Shown: piece after piece, positions 11,229 to 22,894 of the stretch
Position numbering within the stretch: the first letter of the stretch is position 1
How the letters are laid out: the number at the start of each line of letters is the position of its first letter
Program-made: the position numbers and the translations under genes
The notes under the pieces: model-generated
The model's input: the letters and a program-made list of their open reading frames with translations, nothing else
Databases searched by the model: none
What the model was told of the DNA's origin: nothing
Assembly (NCBI RefSeq): GCF_905220365.1
Contig: NC_061152.1
Coordinates: 1,229,001-1,293,000, forward strand
DNA: 64,000 bases
Reading direction: 5' to 3'
Source: Vanessa cardui
Lineage: Eukaryota > Arthropoda > Insecta > Lepidoptera > Nymphalidae

Positions 11229-11675
11229 GGGCTATTTGACAATGCGAAAAATAAATTGTGAATTATTGTAATCATGTATACTATGAGTTAATAATGGTTA
11301 TTTACTACCGAAAGTTGAAAATAATACTTAATTTATTCAAAAATCCATACATAAAAATGCATTTTTTTCAAACATTTGTCACATGACATAAAACACTCCC
11401 GATTGGCCGGGCTTATGATGAAGTCACTTTCTTGTTAACCTTGCCTTTCTACTATATGTACCACAGATTAAAATACAAGAAAGTGACGTCACCGACCCCA
11501 TTGCAGCGCCATATTGTCCAAGTAGCGTTATTGCGCGCTATTTAAATATGGAATTTTTAATATGATATTTTTCGGCAAATATGTACTAGAAATAAAAAAA
11601 TCAACTTTTACTGAGTTCCTTAACTTCTACTAAATAATATAAAATTGATTTTAAAAACCAGTCAAATAGCCTATT
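11229..11675 (+). mobile_element. TIR MITE, TAGGCTATTTGAC family
   Basis: A near-complete copy of about 450 bp bounded by GGCTATTTGACAATGCG and GTCAAATAGCCTATT. The interior contains GATTGGCCGGGCTTATGATG and AAGTGACGTCACCGACCCCA, shared with the other copies. The outermost bases of the left end are mutated. Confidence 0.75.
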
Positions 11676-11924
11676 GTTTAATCAAAAACAAAATATATTC
11701 AAGTAAGATTATACAAGCACTCATTTTACAAACTATATTAATTGAAGGTAGCACCGTTTCGCAAAGCAGACAAAACAGAGTAGAACTGGCCAAAAAATCA
11801 GTAGTTACTCTTCTTCTTTTAGTGGAACTACTTAATTACACAGTCATTATATTAATAAGTGTATTAAAGAGCTTATTCTATGTATCAATACATGACAGAA
11901 GTCGTACTGAGAATGAAGCTGACT

Positions 11925-12035
11925 ATTGGAGCAGGAGCTGGATGAGGAAGGCAGAGAACCGAGCAGCGTGGTGCGCTCTGGGTGAGGCCTATGTTCAACA
12001 GTGGACAGCAAAAGGCTGATGATGATGGTAATTAT
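11925..12035 (+). pseudogene. RTE-type LINE ORF C-terminal remnant
   Basis: The frame encodes SWMRKAENRAAWCALGEAY followed by VQQWTAKG and a stop. This is the characteristic end of lepidopteran RTE-clade reverse transcriptase ORFs. It is a 5'-truncated dead fragment. Confidence 0.65.
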
Positions 12036-12039
12036 ATCG

Positions 12040-13980
12040 GGAGTCTTATAAAGAGTTCATAAAACATACTATGAATATTCATTGGTCTTCATCTATTATA
12101 GAGATTGTTTCACATATATCTGACTATGAATGAATCCCAACATAATCCTACTATTCCATCCCATTATGTACACTTTGATCTTTAAAACTATACAACAGAT
12201 TATGATACAGTTTTCAACAAACAGATTGATTCTTGATGATATTATAGTTGAAAACAGCTGCAAATTTTAACTTCCCAGATGGGTTTTTTTATATTTGTTC
12301 TTCAATCAAAATAGACTCATGCATAGACTTATATACTTATTATGTACACATAAAAAACATTGGGATAGGTAACTAGTTAAAATCTAAATACAAAAATGTG
12401 TATAGAAAACGCATTGACTCACTTAAGTCACTAAAACCACCTACTATACCTGTATATAACTTCTCGGAACATGATCTATAAATATATTGTGCAAAATATA
12501 ATAATATTCATAAATTTACTTGAAATTATTCAGTCAGAGAGCTTTCATGGCATGCACTGTTTAAATATACAGCTAGATTATGAAATGTCACATCAATAGT
12601 CTAAATTTAAAGCATGTGAAACTACCTACCTACTTACATCATTATCACTACATTGTATAAAACAAAGTCACTGCTGTCTGTCCTTATAAATGCTAACATC
12701 TTTAAAATTACACAACCAATTTTAATGCAGTTTTATCAATTGATAGATTTATTAATGAGAAAGGTTTATATCTATAATACATATACAATATAGAAAAGAA
12801 ACACTGACAGTTTTAGATGTGTGAAGCCAGTGAGTGTCACTAGTTGTATACTAAAACATTCCCCTAAATTCACTGTACCGTCTTGAAGGAGTTTTATATA
12901 TATTAGCTTAATCGTTTCTTCATTATACAGTACAAATATAATGCCTAATTAATTATTACATATTATAATAACACAACAATGTAGAATTAAGTTGTATCTT
13001 TCTAACAGAAAATTCCATAACGCTGTATGTCTTATTTATATACATATATATCACCTATGTGTGTAGGGGGAATGGTTCATATATATATTTACCAATAGCA
13101 ATAATTGAGTGCTGTACACATAGTATGACTACGATTTTTATTATTGTACAATAAAATGATGTAGCTGCATATAAAATTATTGTGTCATTAAATGATATAA
13201 TTTAAGTCATTCCGAGTAATTAATACGCGTCATTAATGCCTTTAATGATCTCTCATTAACAAGACAATGATGTAGAATTGTTTTAGGATATATCAATTAA
13301 GACTAAGAATACTGGGTAACAATTATCATTGAAAAGGAAGGAAGAGTACAGTGCAGAATAGTACTTTTTGGAAATGAGGTTTTTTACGTTTTTAAATTGT
13401 ATATTGTTTTTAAAGCTTATCTGATATTCAGCCAGTGAATTACTAACATAGTTTTTATTTAAATGAAAAAATATCAAACATAGCTGCTAAATAAAAAAAG
13501 GTTGATAAAAAGGGTAAAAGCATGTAGTATTTTTCCTTTGCCTATTTATACATAGATAATATTAGATCTGTTATTTCATTCATCTTGCGGAAAATAATTT
13601 TAATATCTATTGACGATTGTATCAGATCTAACCTAGAAGATAGTAAAATTATCTTATTAGAAAATTTATATGTGATATCGTATTGTACGTTTTATGCATA
13701 AAAATATTAATGAAATGTAATGAAATTAAATTTAAGGTAATATACGTGTAAATATATTGTTTATTTATGATTTTATTTAATAATACTGAGTCAATTTCGG
13801 TACAGTTACAATACGTCAATAAGTGGTAAGATCTGTTCGATTTTTGCCGAGTATATATATACAGTATATATTAATGAATTGTTTATAAACAGACAGAAAG
13901 GCAATATTTTATGTGAGACAGAAGTTAGAATAAATATACCAGAAAGTCATAAACAATGGCAGGAAACCTCTACGAATAAT
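12040..13980. other. Intergenic or intronic AT-rich stretch
   Basis: No convincing exon or RNA gene is visible. A minus-oriented piece of the ACCCGCCCCG family lies near 12690-12850. If the PPP1R37-like gene extends leftward, this is its first intron. Confidence 0.5.
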
Positions 13981-14014
13981 TTTGATTAATTGCCAAAGGC
14001 AAGCGAATACTCAC

Positions 14015-14207
14015 CATCTTGCCAAGGGTTTGCAGGCGCGAAGTACTGCGTGACAAGTTTTTCATCATCAGGGAAATTTACTTTTCTCGAATTTTTTTTT
14101 TCTTTTTTCTCAGTATTATCTTTATCACGAATAACGCCAGAGTCGACGGTCACCGCATCAGTTTTTTCACACACGCCCGGGCATGTAACTTTATCATTGG
14201 TAGACAT
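14015..14207 (-). CDS. PPP1R37-like PP1 regulatory subunit, first coding exon
   Basis: Encodes 64 residues and one base of the next codon. It starts at the ATG at 14207 (MSTNDKV) and ends at a good donor, CAAGATG|GTGAGT. Residues 32-41 are lysine-rich and are followed by KVNFPDDEKLV (residues 42-52) and ANPWQDG at the end. KVNF fits the RVxF docking motif for protein phosphatase 1. The whole block (basic, K-V/F, P-x-DE, then a PW about 14 residues on) resembles the N-terminus of PPP1R37, a leucine-rich-repeat inhibitor or regulator of PP1. The leucine-rich repeats should lie in later exons, which I could not find between here and position 1. A CTT-rich antisense ORF overlaps but has no support. 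The identity is inferred from the motif block only. Confidence 0.7.
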
Positions 14208-14500
14208 ATCTATCACAAAATCCACGATTACATATCAATGCTTTAGAATCACACATTAGCAAAATATACCACAGTAAGAATTACACAAAAATAAAACAAT
14301 TTTTGACACAAAACTCGCGACGATAGAACAAAAAAGTATCATCAGCACAACATCCTCGTAATCACACCGGCCATTGCATATTTTTTTTTAGGTTTCGACG
14401 GTTTTTTGAGATTTTTATTTCTCGCTTCGATTCAAAACATTCTACACCTTTCATACACCGTTTACCGCCATATTGGATTGAAGAAGACAAAAGGATAGTT
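14208..14500 (-). promoter_or_regulatory. 5' UTR and promoter region of the PPP1R37-like gene
   Basis: This is the stretch upstream of the minus-strand ATG. It holds GCCGGTGTGATTACGAGG-like and ACGGTTTACCGCC-type unique sequence and no repeat. The transcription start is not resolved; placement is inferred from the start codon. Confidence 0.35.
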
Positions 14501-16100
14501 TTTGGTTTGGAACACTAGGGGTCGCTTTCTATGGTAGAGTTGCCAAGATTAAATATCTTAAAAAACAAAAAAAATGGAATTTAAAATATTTGTAATAACA
14601 ACAGTATATCGTTGCATTATTTTTGATATTAAGAAAAGTATTATTATCCTTTAGGCAATAAACGGAAATTATTGCTTTGTAAATCCACTACTGGATAATA
14701 GATGGCGCTGCTCGGTACACTCAGTTTTAAAATAAACAAGGCATTGTGGCCATAATTTTTTTAACCATTTATAAAATCATTATAATTGATTATTGATATA
14801 ATAAAGAAATTAAAGACAGCAAAACAAGCATAAGTTTTTGGTAGCCCTAGTTTGGTTAAAAAGCAAATGTTCACCATCAAAAGGGGGGGAAATTAAGTAT
14901 CTAGAGTAAAAATAAAATAAATAGGTAACTTAGTTGTTTATTAAAACTCAACATCACATAATATAGTTGTTTCGGACTTATAATTAAATTGTGGACTTGT
15001 AAAAATCGTATCTTTAAACAAAAATTAAAAAAAAAACCTACCTTACTATATCTGGACATATACAAAAAAAAACTTAAAACTTATTTGGTGCTTTTACAAA
15101 ATATGATACATTTAAGGTATACGATTTAAAAATGATTTAAATCTACAAAAAAATATAGTGATTAAACAAATTATACAATGAAAAAAAGATAAAGTTATTT
15201 TTTCTTATTATTATAATAAAGTCTTGTTTATACCGGAGAAAAATTGACGCCATCTTAAATAATAGTACATGCCATGTTGACTCCGGTCTACACTAGACCT
15301 TAGGTTTAAAACCAGGTATAAATCTTTTTATATTAAATAGACAAGACTGTCTGTGTTTTCCAACTGAAAAACTACACCAAAATACAAATAACTGATACAT
15401 AACAACACAGATGAACCGCGTTTCGGAGCTTTATAATTTTGTTTAAAACATTGTATTTTTTTTTAATTTAAACTCTTCTTATTATTAATCAATAGATTTT
15501 CTTGCCGGTTCTTCTCGGTAGAATCTGCATTCCGAACCGGTGTTAGCTCCACTTAATATTATATCTTTAATGACAAAAGTGTTTGTAAAAGCCTACTTGA
15601 ATAAAGTATATTTAGAATTTGATTCGAGTAATTTCTTTTTTTTATTTCGTTTTAACAACAACATTTTGTGATAAACAGATAAAAAATATAAATTCCTTCA
15701 AAAGAAAATGTCCTGGACTTAATTGTGATCTTTTTTTAAACTATAAGAATAGTAAAAAAAACCTTTACTAAAATATGTTATTTTAAGTGATTACCGCGTT
15801 AATTATTGTTATATACTTAAATTACAATAAAATATTCTTTCTATACATAAATTTCAATTCGAGCGTAAAATTTACAGTATAACTATAAACATTTACAAAA
15901 TATATGATTACAAAAGTGTAAACTTTTCATTTGTGATAACAGATGGCGCTGGTTGTATTTTAAATCGCGCAAACGTTTTGTTGAGACAAAAGATGTTAAG
16001 GTATGTGACGCGAGTCAACGTGGATACAAAGAAAACCATAATGGTTCTCATTTGAAGCAACAATCTCAAGAATTTACTGAATATATTCCAGTACTATCAA
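14500..16100. other. Intergenic, mostly unclassified AT-rich DNA
   Basis: No exon recognised. A LINE 3' end (TTGCCGGTTCTTCTCGGTAG to TTGAATAAAGTATATTTAG) sits at 15495-15620 in plus orientation. Confidence 0.5.
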
Positions 16101-16110
16101 TGCTCGTATG

Positions 16111-16548
16111 CAGTATTGCCAATGCCTATTAACCCATTTCCCCAAAATCTAAGCGAAATTCCCCAAAGTCGGGGAAAAAAGTGACCCAATTCCACACAGA
16201 GATAAAGAGAAAATATGGTATTTGATGTGCTTTTTCGTGTTGACCTTTTCTTATATATTGTTTTGCGTCTCTATTAAGGAAACTATCTCGTCTGTGTAAA
16301 GTGCTTTACTATACACAAACTAAGGGTGTCCTATAATGAAATAGTATTTGCTAACATGCTTACTAATAATCGACTACAATTTCAATTTTCGTACTAACAA
16401 AACATCGGCTAAAGAATAAGTTACCGATCGTTTTGGTATAATATAAAATTCCCCTCATTTTCCCCGCACAGTGACAATTACCACACCAATCCCCGATTGA
16501 ATTGCGATTCCCGCATTTTGGGGAATTCCCCGCACATTGGCAACGCTG
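16111..16548. mobile_element. hAT-like MITE with CAGNNTTGCCAATG ends
   Basis: The left end CAGTATTGCCAATG and the right end (reverse complement) CAGCGTTGCCAATG form 14-bp TIRs with two mismatches. The flanks CTCGTATG and CACATATG agree at six of eight bases, compatible with an aged 8-bp target duplication. The interior contains repeated CCCCAAA/CCCCGCA words. It has no ORF of note. Confidence 0.65.
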
Positions 16549-17117
16549 CACATATGTATAGTTATTAATAATAGTTCTGGAGACGTACTTATATAGGCAT
16601 AGGCTCTATTCGAATTTTTAGACATCGCTTGTGTATCAGATATTTGAATTAAATAACGATTTCAGATATCGCCCTGTCTCTTTTTAACTTGATATCGTAC
16701 GATATGTGAGAAAGAGATGAAACGAATGTCATATCGAAATCGGTTTAACATTCGCTTCATCTCTTTCACACTTTGGGGTTTACTGTAAAGTTAAACAGAG
16801 ACGGCGAATGTTTTGTGATTGTACTTTGACGTACCAGAATGACATTTATTCTTTTTCTAGATGCGGTGTTAACATTCACCCAAATATTCCGACGACATCC
16901 AATTTCAGATGTTTTTCGATATATTAAACACATGTGTTTAGTACCAGTAGTACAGCTTTAGTTATCTTTGCGTAACCCATAGAAGTAGCACGCGATTGGT
17001 CTGTACCTTGTTTTACATCGTCTTTCGATTTTTGTCACGGTGACTGTTTTGTCACTCTTGTCAAGTTCGTGAATATAACCACCGTCTCCTCGAAATCCAT
17101 AGTGGCAAATGACACTT

Positions 17118-17168
17118 CGATTTCGAAAATGTTTCGTCACTGTCTGTGACGAAACATTTTCGAAATCG
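17118..17168. repeat. Perfect 23-bp hairpin
   Basis: Arm 17118-17140 (CGATTTCGAAAATGTTTC plus GTCAC) is exactly complementary to 17146-17168 across a 5-base loop (TGTCT). It lies beside a right-end fragment of the TAGTACGACA MITE family (17181-17300). Confidence 0.8.
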
Positions 17169-17180
17169 GGAGAAAACATT

Positions 17181-17300
17181 CTCGGGTCGAACGGACGCGG
17201 GAATCTATAGCGACGAATAGCGTCGAATGGCGCGATAGGGAGCTGTTTCTGTTGGTTGAATTTGCCGATGTTACATATGTATAACTTGTGTCGTACTATA
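17181..17300 (+). repeat. Partial TAGTACGACA-family MITE (right half)
   Basis: Runs from CTCGGGTCGAACGGACGCGG through GCGACGAATAGCGTCGA to GTCGTACTATA. The left half is replaced by unrelated sequence with the hairpin at 17118. Confidence 0.65.
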
Positions 17301-17309
17301 ATACGATTG

Positions 17310-18590
17310 TATATTAATCAATCCCATTTAAAACGCTACAATTAGGTATGAAAATTATCATACAAGTATCAAAAACAACTCTTTAACGATCAAGACTAAC
17401 TTTTTACTTACTAGCAGTATAAATTCAAAATGGCGACCATATTAGACGTACTCTTTTCCCGCCAAATTGTATTTAAGTGGGAATTTCTTTGTATACGAAT
17501 TTCATCAACGATTAATAAACTCCGAACTCCAAAACTATTTTTATCTTTTAATATATTTCTTAAATCATGTATAATCTCAGCAAAAAAAAACTTTTGTAAC
17601 TTAGACACAAAAGTACACATGATAACATCTGTAAAGCTTACCGTTTATTACAAAACGTTGCGCATTAAATGAATTATATTTCAGCGCCATGGCGCCCTTA
17701 GAACGTAAATACCATATTTTAAAAAGTTAATATTAGCTATAAAGACATATACTTACATATTATGTGGTGAATTTTCGACTGTAAGAATATATACCATTGC
17801 CTTTGACGAAAAAAAAAATATATATGTATCCGTCTCTAGATTTTTTACATGATAACAAGTTATATTAGGAAGACAATAACAGGTCATTATTTTTTAAATA
17901 TATTATATCATACATCAAAATAGAATATTTGCAAAAAAGAAAAATGAAAATATTTTTAATAGTGGTAACACTTTGTGCAAGCCATCAGATATCCTGTACC
18001 AAACATCAATACATATGTTCTAGAACATACTTGTTCTAATTTTAAACTGATTTTTAACGGTTACTTTAATTTTCAAATTAATTTAATTTTTTTTGCAAAG
18101 ATTCTATCGAAAATTAACAATATGATAAATGTTTTTTTTACACTGATTTAATAATTCCTGTCAGAGATTATAGTGTTGTTTAACTAAATTCTCGCTTAAA
18201 AATAATTATTTCAGAGACAACAATTTCATATACGATAAAATCTGATAGATTATTTTGTAAAATATAACGCATCATTAATTTAACATTTTTGTATATGTTT
18301 CGTGGTCCTTACACCGTTTATAATATTTAAAAATATATAATCTGTGATATCGCACAGATAAAAAATATACAACCTTTTTATTTTCAATAATAAATCTTTT
18401 AGATTTTATTTGTAACATTATAAAAAAAGTTATATGTTATCTGTAGTATTTTTCATCTGTGCAATTATTTATTATTTTTGGTCTACATATAATGGCTACT
18501 TATAAGTTTAATGTCTAACTGTCCAAGAAAGTCACTGATTTAATTTTTTATCTTCAAATCGAGGGCGCCATCTGAAAACGGATAGAAAAC
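17310..18590. other. AT-rich intergenic stretch
   Basis: I see no exon, RNA gene or classified repeat. Two opposing 69-80 codon ORFs near 17411-17672 have no recognisable features and lack splice or start context. Confidence 0.4.
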
Positions 18591-18599
18591 AGTTTGTCA

Positions 18600-18835
18600 A
18601 AATCAAAAATCAAAATATACTTTATTCTTAGGCCTTTACAAGCACTTTTGAATCGTCATTTAACAATTAAGTGAAGCTACCACCGGTTCGAAACGTAGAT
18701 TTTACCGAGAAGAACCGGCAAGAAACTCAGTAGTTATTAGTTTTCAACATTTAAAAATACAATCATATTAGTCAATTATAATTATATATGTATGTAATAT
18801 ATCCTGCCTGGAAGTCAACAAGTATTAATAGATTT
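18600..18835 (-). repeat. LINE 3' end fragment (CR1/Jockey-like)
   Basis: Same tail sequence as 3000 and 53690, minus orientation: AAAATCAAAATATACTTTAT at the tail end and TCCTGCCTGGAAGTC at the inner end. Confidence 0.6.
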
Positions 18836-18837
18836 AA

Positions 18838-19140
18838 ATAAAACTAATTATAACGGATGAATCGCGTATATTAATTATTTTTAAACATCCCGACGTTTCG
18901 AGCACTTTGCAACCGGAACGTTACTCAAGACATCAATTGAGAAATCGTTGGCGGTAGTTGTTAATAATATTTCCTTTGTTCTTCAAATAGACAAATGTCA
19001 TCTTAGTCTACCCGTGACCACGAACACTGCAAAGTGCTCGAAACGTCGGGATGTTTAAAAATAATTAATATACGCGATTCATCCGTTATAATTAGTTTTA
19101 TTTAAATGTGTAATAATCGCGAAAATTTAAGACAACAAGT
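18838..19140. mobile_element. Foldback MITE, CCCGACGTTTCGAGCAC family, both arms
   Basis: ATCGCGTATATTAATTATTT ... CCCGACGTTTCGAGCACTTT near 18880 is mirrored by AAAGTGCTCGAAACGTCGGG ... TATACGCGATTCATCC near 19040-19085. It is non-coding and is the most complete copy of the family in the window. Confidence 0.7.
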
Positions 19141-19143
19141 ATT

Positions 19144-19639
19144 AATAGGCTATTTGACAATGCGAAAAATAAATTGTGATTTATTGTAAAAATGGTTATT
19201 TACTAACGAAAGTTGAAAATAATACTTAATTTATTCAAAAATCCATAAATAAAAGTGCAATTTTTCAAACGTTTGTCACGTGACACAAAACGCTCCTGAT
19301 TGGCCGGGCTTATGATGAAGTCACTTTCTTGTTAAGCTTGCTTTTCTACTATATATATATATCTACTTAGCCGTTTTCGGCTACAGTGACTTAGCTTTCT
19401 TGAAATTGTAATATGTACACAGATTAAATAAACAAGAATACCAGAATGTGACGTCACCGACCCCATAGCAGCGCCATATTGCCCAAGTAGCGTTTTTGCG
19501 CGCTATTTAAATATGCAATTTTTAATATGATATTTTTCGGTAAATATGTTCTTGAAATAAAAAAATCAACTTTTACTGGGTTCCTTAACTTCTACTAAAT
19601 AATATAAAATGGATTTAAAAACCAGTCAAATAGCCTATT
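19144..19639 (+). mobile_element. TIR MITE, TAGGCTATTTGAC family
   Basis: Both 15-bp ends are present (AATAGGCTATTTGAC and GTCAAATAGCCTATT). An extra stretch of roughly 60 bp near 19350-19420 (GCCGTTTTCGGCTACAGTGA) is absent from the copies at 11229 and 24343. Confidence 0.75.
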
Positions 19640-19692
19640 ACAAGCTTTTTAGTCGTCTATATAATCTTGTTGTGTTTTTTTAATTATAATTA

Positions 19693-19866
19693 TTGGACAA
19701 CATCACTTATATTTCTCTGAACCCAATTTATGTAGCTAGCGCACTTGTGTTGTGGGAGATCAGAAGTAACGACGGCACAAACACCCAGACCCGAGACGAC
19801 ATAGACAACTAATGGTAATCTACATCGACCCATGTAAACCTGTGTACACACTACTGATCTACGTCA
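19693..19866 (-). repeat. SINE family A, internally deleted
   Basis: The body is recognisable (CAGAAGTAACGACGGCACAA on the plus strand), but the B-box segment between the body and CATGTAAACCTGTGTACAC is deleted. It lies about ten bases downstream of the bZIP gene stop codon. Confidence 0.65.
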
Positions 19867-19876
19867 CATAATATAT

Positions 19877-20266
19877 TCACCTACCGTCATAATCATCACA
19901 ATACGTTATCCTCCGTGGCGCCAGTTGCTTCCTGCCGTGACTCCTTCTTTTCTCCTTCACACAGAGATCCAGTACCCCATCAGTCCCATCAGCTTTAACC
20001 CCCCCACTTTTCTTACCATCTAAGAATATGGTCTTAGCGTACACGCGTTTCTCTCTCTTATACATATGATTAACGCTTTGTTGGACCAGCTTATCGATGC
20101 GACATTCGAATATGTGTTTGTCTATATCTATGCGGTTTTCTCGTAAACTTTGCGTCGTTGGTAGAGTTTTCGTCTCGTTTTTAACGGGATCCTCTTTGTA
20201 ATGAGATTCAGTGGCGTCCTGTTCAATGTCTGGCACTTCTGACGGGTCGGAACGATGTTTTAGAGT
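19877..20266 (-). CDS. CNC/Bach-like bZIP protein, exon 4 (C-terminus)
   Basis: Starts after a good acceptor (TTTCAG|ACTCTAAAA) in phase 0, matching exon 3, and encodes 129 residues up to TGA at 19877-19879. The segment is highly charged: KHIFECRIDKLVQQSVNHMY is probably helical, followed by KREKRVYAKTIFLDGKK and EKRRSHGRKQLAPRR. I recognise no named domain. The last codons GAC GGT AGG TGA contain a consensus donor (ACG|GTAGGT), so the exon may end by stop as given, or splice in phase 1 to an exon I cannot see. A family A SINE begins just downstream. Tail function is unknown; it could be a protein-interaction or nuclear-localisation region. Confidence 0.7.
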   Translation of the reverse strand, partial: TLKHRSDPSEVPDIEQDATESHYKEDPVKNETKTLPTTQSLRENRIDIDKHIFECRIDKLVQQSVNHMYKREKRVYAKTIFLDGKKSGGVKADGTDGVLDLCVKEKRRSHGRKQLAPRRITYCDDYDGR

Positions 20267-20300
20267 CTGAAAGTGATTTATTTGTTTTATTATGGATGAC

Positions 20301-20620
20301 TAGATATAGCATCGGCAAAATTCGTTAAACCGATCACATCCGAATTGAGTACGCCATCCCAAATTATCAATATCTATTTGTTATGTGAATATGATCTTTA
20401 CACAAACGCAGTAACTCGTAATATCACACGACCTAATATATTCGTCAATCTGACGCGTCGCTTCACACGCACTCGCTGTCTCGGGTCGAACTGACGCGGG
20501 AATCTATAGCGACGAATAGCGTCGAGTGGCGCGATAGGGAGCTGTTTCTATTGGTTGTAAATGTGCAGTAATCGGTTTTATTGCATTTGCCGATGCTACA
20601 TCTGAGTTGCGTCGTACTAT
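20301..20620 (+). mobile_element. TIR MITE, TAGTACGACA family, left end eroded
   Basis: Contains TAGCATCGGCAAAATTCG, GGGAATCTATAGCGACGAAT and the right end GAGTTGCGTCGTACTATA. It lies in intron 3 of the bZIP gene. Confidence 0.7.
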
Positions 20621-21024
20621 ACTCTGATTGGTTGATGATGTTAGATCAACACTAATGCCATCTAGCGGCGGCGGGCGGAGTCTATGATTTAACAAAGGGT
20701 TTACTTTGTGGTTGGTTACTGTGTAAGCCCGTCTGGGTAGTTACTATCACATTTTCTACCTCCAAGCAGTCCAAACGCTTTTCTGAATCTATTTTGGTGG
20801 ACGGGCCGACGCTATGAGAAATATTAAGTGTATGTTTGTTCACGAATTTCTCAAAAACTAAAAATTGTATTGAGATGATCTTTTTAGAAGTTAGCTACAC
20901 TTGAACTCAGGAACGGAGTACGTTTCATTAAAATCGATTCTGGTAGTTTCATACATCTTTATTATTTATGTAATTTTGAAGTCGATTTAATTTTTTATAA
21001 ATAATTTCTTACCTTTTACTTGGA

Positions 21025-21275
21025 TGTAGGGCTTTGGGCAAGCCCGCCTGAGTAGGTACCACCCACTCATCACATATTCTACCGCTAAACAACAGTACGT
21101 ATTGTTGTGTTCCGGTTTGAAAGGTTTGACAGTGTAACTACAGGCACAAGGGACATAACATCTTAGTTCCCAAGTTTGGTGACACATTGACTATGTAAGG
21201 AATAATATATTAATTATTCCTTACAGCGTCATTGTCTATGGGTGATTATGACCACTTACCATCAGATGGCTCAAA
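21025..21275 (+). repeat. SINE-like repeat, family C
   Basis: GTAGGGCTTTGGGCAAGCCC through TAGTTCCCAAGTTTGGTGAC to ACCACTTACCATCAGATGGC. It ends only about 70 bp from the donor of bZIP exon 3. Confidence 0.75.
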
Positions 21276-21344
21276 CGAAAACACTATTACCATTACCAAA
21301 GTATATACACTCTTTACATACGTCAGAGATGAAACAAGCCATAC

Positions 21345-21518
21345 CTGTAGGACATGGTTTCTTAGCAACGTAAAACTCTTCCGTAATTCCGTCCTGGATT
21401 CCAGGAGGGCGCGCCTCTCGCTAAGCGCGTCCTCCCGGCACGCCCTCACCGCCCTAAGCTCCCGGGTCAGGCGGCGCAAGTGCTCCATACTACGACGTCG
21501 GCTGTTTTGGGAGGCCAG
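21345..21518 (-). CDS. CNC/Bach-like bZIP protein, exon 3 (basic region end, zipper)
   Basis: Encodes 58 residues in phase 0, between acceptor AAAAG|CTGGCC and donor CTACAG|GTATGG. It opens with LASQNSRRRSMEHLRRL, the second half of a bZIP basic region: with KNR from exon 2 the N-x2-A-x4-R signature is complete. The CNC/Bach family normally has Cys just before that Arg (NxxAxxxCR); here it is Ser. The helix continues with leucine-rich heptads (LTRELRAVRACREDALSERR, ALLESRTELRKSFTLL), consistent with a dimerising zipper. The exon is strikingly GC-rich against its surroundings, typical of a conserved coding exon in this AT-rich genome. Confidence 0.85.
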
Positions 21519-22199
21519 CTTTTGTACGAAACATAACATAAGAAGATATTAATAACTAGACATCGGATTATATGCACTATCAAAATGCCAAAATATGCAT
21601 GCAAATATGTACGATAAAAAAAAAATTCTAATTAGATTTTGACATTTATTTAATTTATAACTAATAATACCTAAAAAGCCTAGAAAAATATAACTTATTT
21701 ATTATAATTTTCAGGCGCTTGTACTCATAGAATAATTATTGTACGTTCAATTTGTAATTCTGTTCACAATGTGTGATAAATGCATTTTTTGTAATATTTA
21801 TATTGTATATGTGTAACAAAATAATGTATTATGAATTATGAACGATATAATACATACTTTTTACCGGCAACAAAGATAAAAACCTGTATCGATCTACCTG
21901 TTATTATGTATAGATATTTTTTCATTTATCAAAATCACATAGTCTATGAAAACATTAAAATTCTTAATCCTTAATGTGAACATGTAATTGTAAACGTTAT
22001 CGATTACAAATAAATAAATAAAAATAAATAAACTTGCAATTTTGGAAAAAAATAAACAATACTATATTTCTCCAGGTTTTCCACGGCAAACTTGTGACTT
22101 TTCGCACTTAATATTCAATTCAATCGTTGATAATGACCTATCGACGTAAACTGACGTTACCGGACAACACTTGAAATTTGGCGCCATTTCTGCAGATGC

Positions 22200-22412
22200 T
22201 TGGTGGTAGGGCTTTGTGCAAGCCCGTCTGGGTAGGTACCACCCACTCATCAGTTATTCTACCGCCAAATAACAGTACTCAGTATTGTTGTGTTCCGTTT
22301 TGAAGGGTGAGTGAACCAGTGTAACTACAGGCACAAGGGACATAACATCTTAGTTCCCAAGGTTAGTTGTGCATTGACGATGTAAGGAATAGTTAATATT
22401 TCTTACAGTAAC
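22200..22412 (+). repeat. SINE-like repeat, family C
   Basis: GGTGGTAGGGCTTTGTGCAA to AGTTAATATTTCTTACAGT. It lies in intron 2 of the bZIP gene. Confidence 0.75.
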
Positions 22413-22661
22413 AGCCAAACTTTACCATAACAAAAACCTTTCCAGGATGAGTTTGTCCGGTGCCGTTGACAAAGGCGTCAATTCTCTTATCCCGTCAAGA
22501 CCGGGGTTCATTATATTACACGCCTAATATGTCTAACTAAGGAAATAAGCACTGGTAAAGAAAAAGTACCCAAATATGTAATAACGCTTTGAAAATAGTA
22601 TTATATGCATTTTCATATGCAAAAATGCAAATGCATAAAATCCGATGTCTATTAATAAGGC

Positions 22662-22894
22662 TTTAATGGAAGATCGCCCAGTGGTTAGAAGGCGTGCATC
22701 TTAACCGATGATGCTTAACCAAAGCACCACTGTATTCATGTGCTTAATTTGTGTTTAAAATTCATATCGTGCTCGGTAAAGGAAAAATCGTGAGGAAACC
22801 TGCATATCTCTTCTTCTGCTACATGTGAATTCCATCCTCCTCCTCCAAGAGAGAGGCTTTATCCCAGCAGTGGGAAATTTACAAGCTGTTGTTG
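22662..22894 (+). repeat. SINE family B, degenerate
   Basis: GATCGCCCAGTGGTTAGAAG, a damaged B-box, then GAGGAAACCTGCAT and the tail AGCAGTGGGAAATTTACA. The ACCCGCCCCG family follows in minus orientation at about 22925-23110. Confidence 0.65.

Noticed and set aside
11645..12019. 124-codon plus ORF
   Set aside because: Its N-terminal part comes from the MITE end and LINE UTR. Only the last 30 codons match an RTE ORF, annotated as a remnant.
13990..14259. Two plus-strand ORFs over the PPP1R37-like exon
   Set aside because: They are antisense shadows. The minus frame has the PP1-docking motif and a good donor.
17411..17672. Opposing ORFs of 69 and 80 codons
   Set aside because: No motif, poor start context and no splice signals; consistent with chance.
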